Assembly: GCA_900175165.2 (NCBI GenBank)
Contig: FWWN02000302.1
Coordinates: forward strand, 9,668 to 20,242
Origin: Rhizomucor pusillus
Taxonomy: Eukaryota; Mucoromycota; Mucoromycetes; Mucorales; Lichtheimiaceae
Direction: 5' to 3'
Length of the DNA stretch: 10,575 nt
A program made the position numbers and the translations under genes. Under the pieces are notes generated by a model. The model ran no database searches. It was given only the letters and a program-made list of their open reading frames with translations, and was not told the DNA's origin. How positions within the stretch are numbered: the stretch's first letter is position 1; the number at the start of each line of letters is the position of its first letter. Positions 8,070-10,575 of this stretch are shown here, piece after piece.

Positions 8070-9510
8070 TTACGAAGAGTTGGAGGAAGATGCGGCAGCC
8101 TTGCTCATCTCAGCCAAGTGAGCCTCCTTCAGCGTCAATTCTTTCTTGAGGTTCTCGATATATGTTTCGAATCGTTTCTATATGATTGACGCATTAGTTT
8201 CGCAGCTCAAACCAGTTTGGGCATGTATTGATTTTCCTTACCTTCAAGATAGCGTTGGGTGCAGTGAGTAGATCGTGCGTCTTTCTCTGGATTGCTTGCT
8301 TGATTTCTGCAATTTCTTGCCGTTTTTGTTCTATTGAAGATGTTTAGAAACGAGTTTCCAATGAAGCACATGAATTCACTTGCCTATTTCTCCTGTTTCT
8401 CCACCCTCTTCTTCTTCCTCTTCTTCGCTTTCTTCCTCTTCTTCTTCATTTTCATCCTCGTCATCTTCGTCGCGTGCTCCGGCCATTTGCTCCAGGTCTC
8501 TTTCAATAGCAGCCGCAAGATCTTCATCGCTTTCGCTCTCTCCGGCATCGCTCATATCAATCTCAATATCTTGAGTGCCCACATCAGATTCGTTCTCCAT
8601 TTCTAGGTCGCGGGTGTCCAGGGTTTCTGGAATATACCAGTTAGCATGGTGGAGCCATACAAGCACGCAAACAGACTTACCATATTGTACGTCTTCTGCC
8701 GTAGCATCCACCTCCAGCAGACGCTCTACTTCTCGCTCTACTTCTTCTATTGCCTAAATCCAGTTTTCACGAAAGTTAATGAAATGCACATAATTCGCAA
8801 ATGTAGTAAGTAATACGTTACCCTCTTTGATAACTTTTTGCGGAATCGGCGCTTTCGAACATGTTTCAGCGGAGGTCCCAAACCATGCGGATAACTATAT
8901 GGATCTGATGATTTCTCTGCTGCAGTTGTTGGTCTGTTTAAATCATCTGGTGCGGTTTCCGGTTCAACCAGCAGCATCTGAAATGCGAAGCTGTAAGCAA
9001 CAAATCCTTATAATCGTACGGTTGCAACGGGTCAACACACCTGCGAAATATCTGCCACCTTGAAGAACTGTTTCTTGTCAAGTGTCTTTTGTGACTCAAT
9101 AATCGTCGGTAAATCCATAAGTGTTACGTTATATCGCTTTCCATCAATGTAGAAATGGCCACGTCGGCTATCTGCAACAAAGCAGGATGTCAGTTGATGC
9201 ATATACAAAAATATTTAGTCAAGGCAAGCCGACCTTTGAACTGCATTTTTACGTCCTCTGGTATCTCTCGCTTTCGTACATATTCTCGTAATCGTTCACA
9301 CATCTCGTCTTGAGGCATTCTTAAAATCAAATGCTCTTCAATAGTGGGCTCAGGCTCGTCTTCGTCCTCTGAACCGCTGAGTGCTGCTGCTTGCACTGGC
9401 GTAGATAATCCATTCGTACTGCTGGTAGTAAGCTTGATCTTTATTCGCTTGTCTTTTGAATCTCCATGTAGTCGCTTGCGTTTTTGCGGTCTGTTGCTTT
9501 CAATCTCCAT
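8070..9510 (-). CDS. TAF7: Transcription initiation factor TFIID subunit 7 (TAF7), 7 exons
   Basis: TAF7 is a TFIID subunit that binds TAF1 and helps control promoter recognition and start of RNA polymerase II transcription. Exons are 9510-9234, 9171-9041, 8977-8822, 8753-8681, 8626-8384, 8330-8242 and 8177-8070, keeping frame throughout and giving 358 residues (human TAF7 is about 350). Introns are 53-68 bp. The N-terminus is basic (PQKRKR, KDKRIKIKL), a likely nuclear signal. The TAFII55 N-terminal domain covers about 57-205: EEHLILRMP, EDVKMQFKDSRRGHFYIDGKRYNVTLMDLPTIIESQKTLD, DISQMLLVEPE, then basic RKRRFRKKLSKR and EEVEREVERLL. Exon 5 carries an acidic Glu/Asp tract (about 265-290). The C-terminus is charged and coiled-coil-like (EQKRQEIAEIKQAIQRK, KRFETYIENLKKEL), ending in Ser/Ala. 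Intron 5 needs a GC donor (AG|GCAAGT) to keep this frame; intron 1 has a weak donor GTCGGC. The start is the only ATG before the conserved domain in exon 1. Confidence 0.95.
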
Positions 9511-9700
9511 GGTAGGGTATGTTCGATAGAATTGAGAGACAAGTAGGAGGAAAAAGTGGGAAAATGAGGTCTAAGCTATTTGCATCAATAGGTATCAGAA
9601 TATTATAGCACCGACGTTGACTAACCCAAATTTTTTTCTCTCGAGAGGCTACGGTCAGTAACTAGCTTGGTTCTGCCGCAGTCAAGTTGAAATTTTTGAG
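9511..9700 (-). promoter_or_regulatory. Presumed TAF7 promoter
   Basis: This short segment separates TAF7 from the Fanzor-like relic on the same strand. On the minus strand it contains a TATA-like TATAATA (9607-9601), about 91 bp before the ATG. No other site stands out. Confidence 0.35.
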
Positions 9701-10575
9701 TGAGACTGAATCTCATGTCTTTACTTCGTCCACGGCGGAAGCATGGAAGAGGTTGGTTATCATCTGATAGCGCTCTGGAGATACCACTATGCGCGATATT
9801 GGAAACTGCGGCAGCGTCTCTGCTACAAGTAGTATGTCGTACTATGCCAGAAAGACGTCTTGGCCTTGCCTTTGACGAATTTACCGTCCCGACGATACTT
9901 GTGGATCTGGATCCTCTTGAAGCAATATCCACATGTCTTTGTTGTATTGTATTCATCAATGGTGTACAATTTGTCTGGCTCAGCTGCCTTGAGGGTTTGT
10001 CCGAGCTTTTTAAGACTTCCACTACATGCATGACCTTTGACTCTGCTGTTTACTTGTTCCCAGTTACCGAGGAAATGGATGACTGATGTCTTCTTCTCTG
10101 GTTCATTGGATAGAAAGACTTTCCTCGGAATTCCCTGGTTCTAATTTGCTTGACATTTGTTTCTTGTCCCTGGTCCCGTAGCGCTCGATGAACTTTTCGA
10201 AAGGTAGCATCGATCAACCCTGTTTTGAGTTCTACTGGTTTCGGGCAACGTTCAACGTCAGTATCGATATCAGCAATCTGATCAGTATCCTATTGCAAAG
10301 CTTCAAAGCGATTGATGTCTTCAAATAGAGATCGTATCCTCCTTGTAGATATCGTTGCGGTGGTGACACGGCCAGGATCAATACCCTTGATTCCGAAGTT
10401 CGTTGTCCTTGCAAATCTCATAGAGGAGTTCTTGTACCAAACCTTCAGCAGATAAATTGTTAGAGCAAGGTAGAGGGGCATCTTGGCCTTTCAGTTTTCT
10501 GTTCAAGTGATTTAGCTTGTTTTGTTTCAATGCAATGGTCTCCTCTTCCTCTTGAATCTCTAGATAGAGAGAGTC
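9700..10575 (-). pseudogene. Decayed TnpB/Fanzor-type RNA-guided nuclease (OrfB zinc-ribbon family), C-terminal part
   Basis: Fanzors are eukaryotic relatives of TnpB, RNA-guided DNA nucleases carried by transposons. Read on the minus strand, landmarks appear in the right order. KGIDPGRVTTATIS (about 10388-10347) is the RuvC-I block with its catalytic Asp. GNWEQVNSRVKGHACSG and YTIDEYNTTKTCGYC (CxxC at 9936-9922) match the approach to and first half of the zinc ribbon. SRDAAAVSNI (about 9826-9795) matches the RuvC-III RDxNAxxNI block. The second zinc CxxC is degraded to one Cys, and I cannot place the RuvC-II glutamate. The gene is broken: it starts in one frame (10575-10381), shifts to another that holds GIDPG and contains an in-frame TAG at 10292-10290, shifts back for the zinc-ribbon part until a TAG at 9825-9823, and shifts again for the RDxxA block. 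It therefore cannot make a working nuclease. The N-terminal part lies beyond the right edge. A few of the breaks could be introns, but most fall inside conserved blocks without fitting splice sites. Confidence 0.78.

Noticed and set aside
8334..8757. Plus-strand serine- or phenylalanine-rich frames
   Set aside because: They are antisense readings of the TAF7 acidic Glu/Asp tract (GAA/GAG repeats).
9700..10086. Plus-strand 128-codon frame
   Set aside because: Antisense to the zinc-ribbon and RuvC-III blocks of the Fanzor relic; no recognisable content of its own.
1..10575. tRNA genes, rRNA, CRISPR arrays, bacterial operons
   Set aside because: No tRNA B-box/TΨC pattern, no rRNA segments, no regularly spaced repeats; introns and snRNA show nuclear eukaryotic DNA.

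Overview
The window is nuclear DNA of a filamentous fungus. The coding regions are split by short introns (53-78 bp) with fungal-type splice sites, the intergenic spaces are small, and the gene set is eukaryotic: casein kinase 1, an RNAi-type RNA-dependent RNA polymerase, TAF7 and U4 snRNA. An early-diverging (Mucoromycota-like) fungus fits the intron density, the cellular RdRP and the Fanzor/MULE relics, but that placement is inference.

Layout from left to right. 10-520 (-): first three exons of a casein kinase 1-type kinase that runs off the left edge. 521-1040: divergent promoter region. 1041-1395 (+): two-exon gene for an unrecognised 96-residue protein, with a poly(A) signal at 1531. 1618-5271 (+): complete three-exon gene for a 1171-residue cellular RdRP with catalytic DYDGD, starting only 81 bp after that poly(A) signal. 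5272-7260: mostly non-coding, containing a 9-bp inverted repeat and a frame-broken MULE-type DNA transposase relic on the minus strand (about 6130-6446). 7321-7498 (+): U4 spliceosomal snRNA gene with its TATA box. 7506-8034: no convincing gene, but a diverged tandem duplication with splice-site-like motifs and a concentric palindrome. 8070-9510 (-): seven-exon gene for the TFIID subunit TAF7 (358 residues), including one GC-AG intron. About 9700-10575 (-): frame-shifted relic of a TnpB/Fanzor-type nuclease running off the right edge.

The intact genes do unrelated jobs (signalling, RNA silencing, splicing, transcription initiation) and are not an operon. The accessory theme is an RNA-silencing polymerase on the same stretch as two decayed DNA-transposon nucleases. 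I found no intact undescribed system. The points most worth following are the Fanzor relic, the U4 gene, the RdRP with its catalytic-site intron and nuclear-localisation-like motif, and the duplicated unit at 7682-7862.
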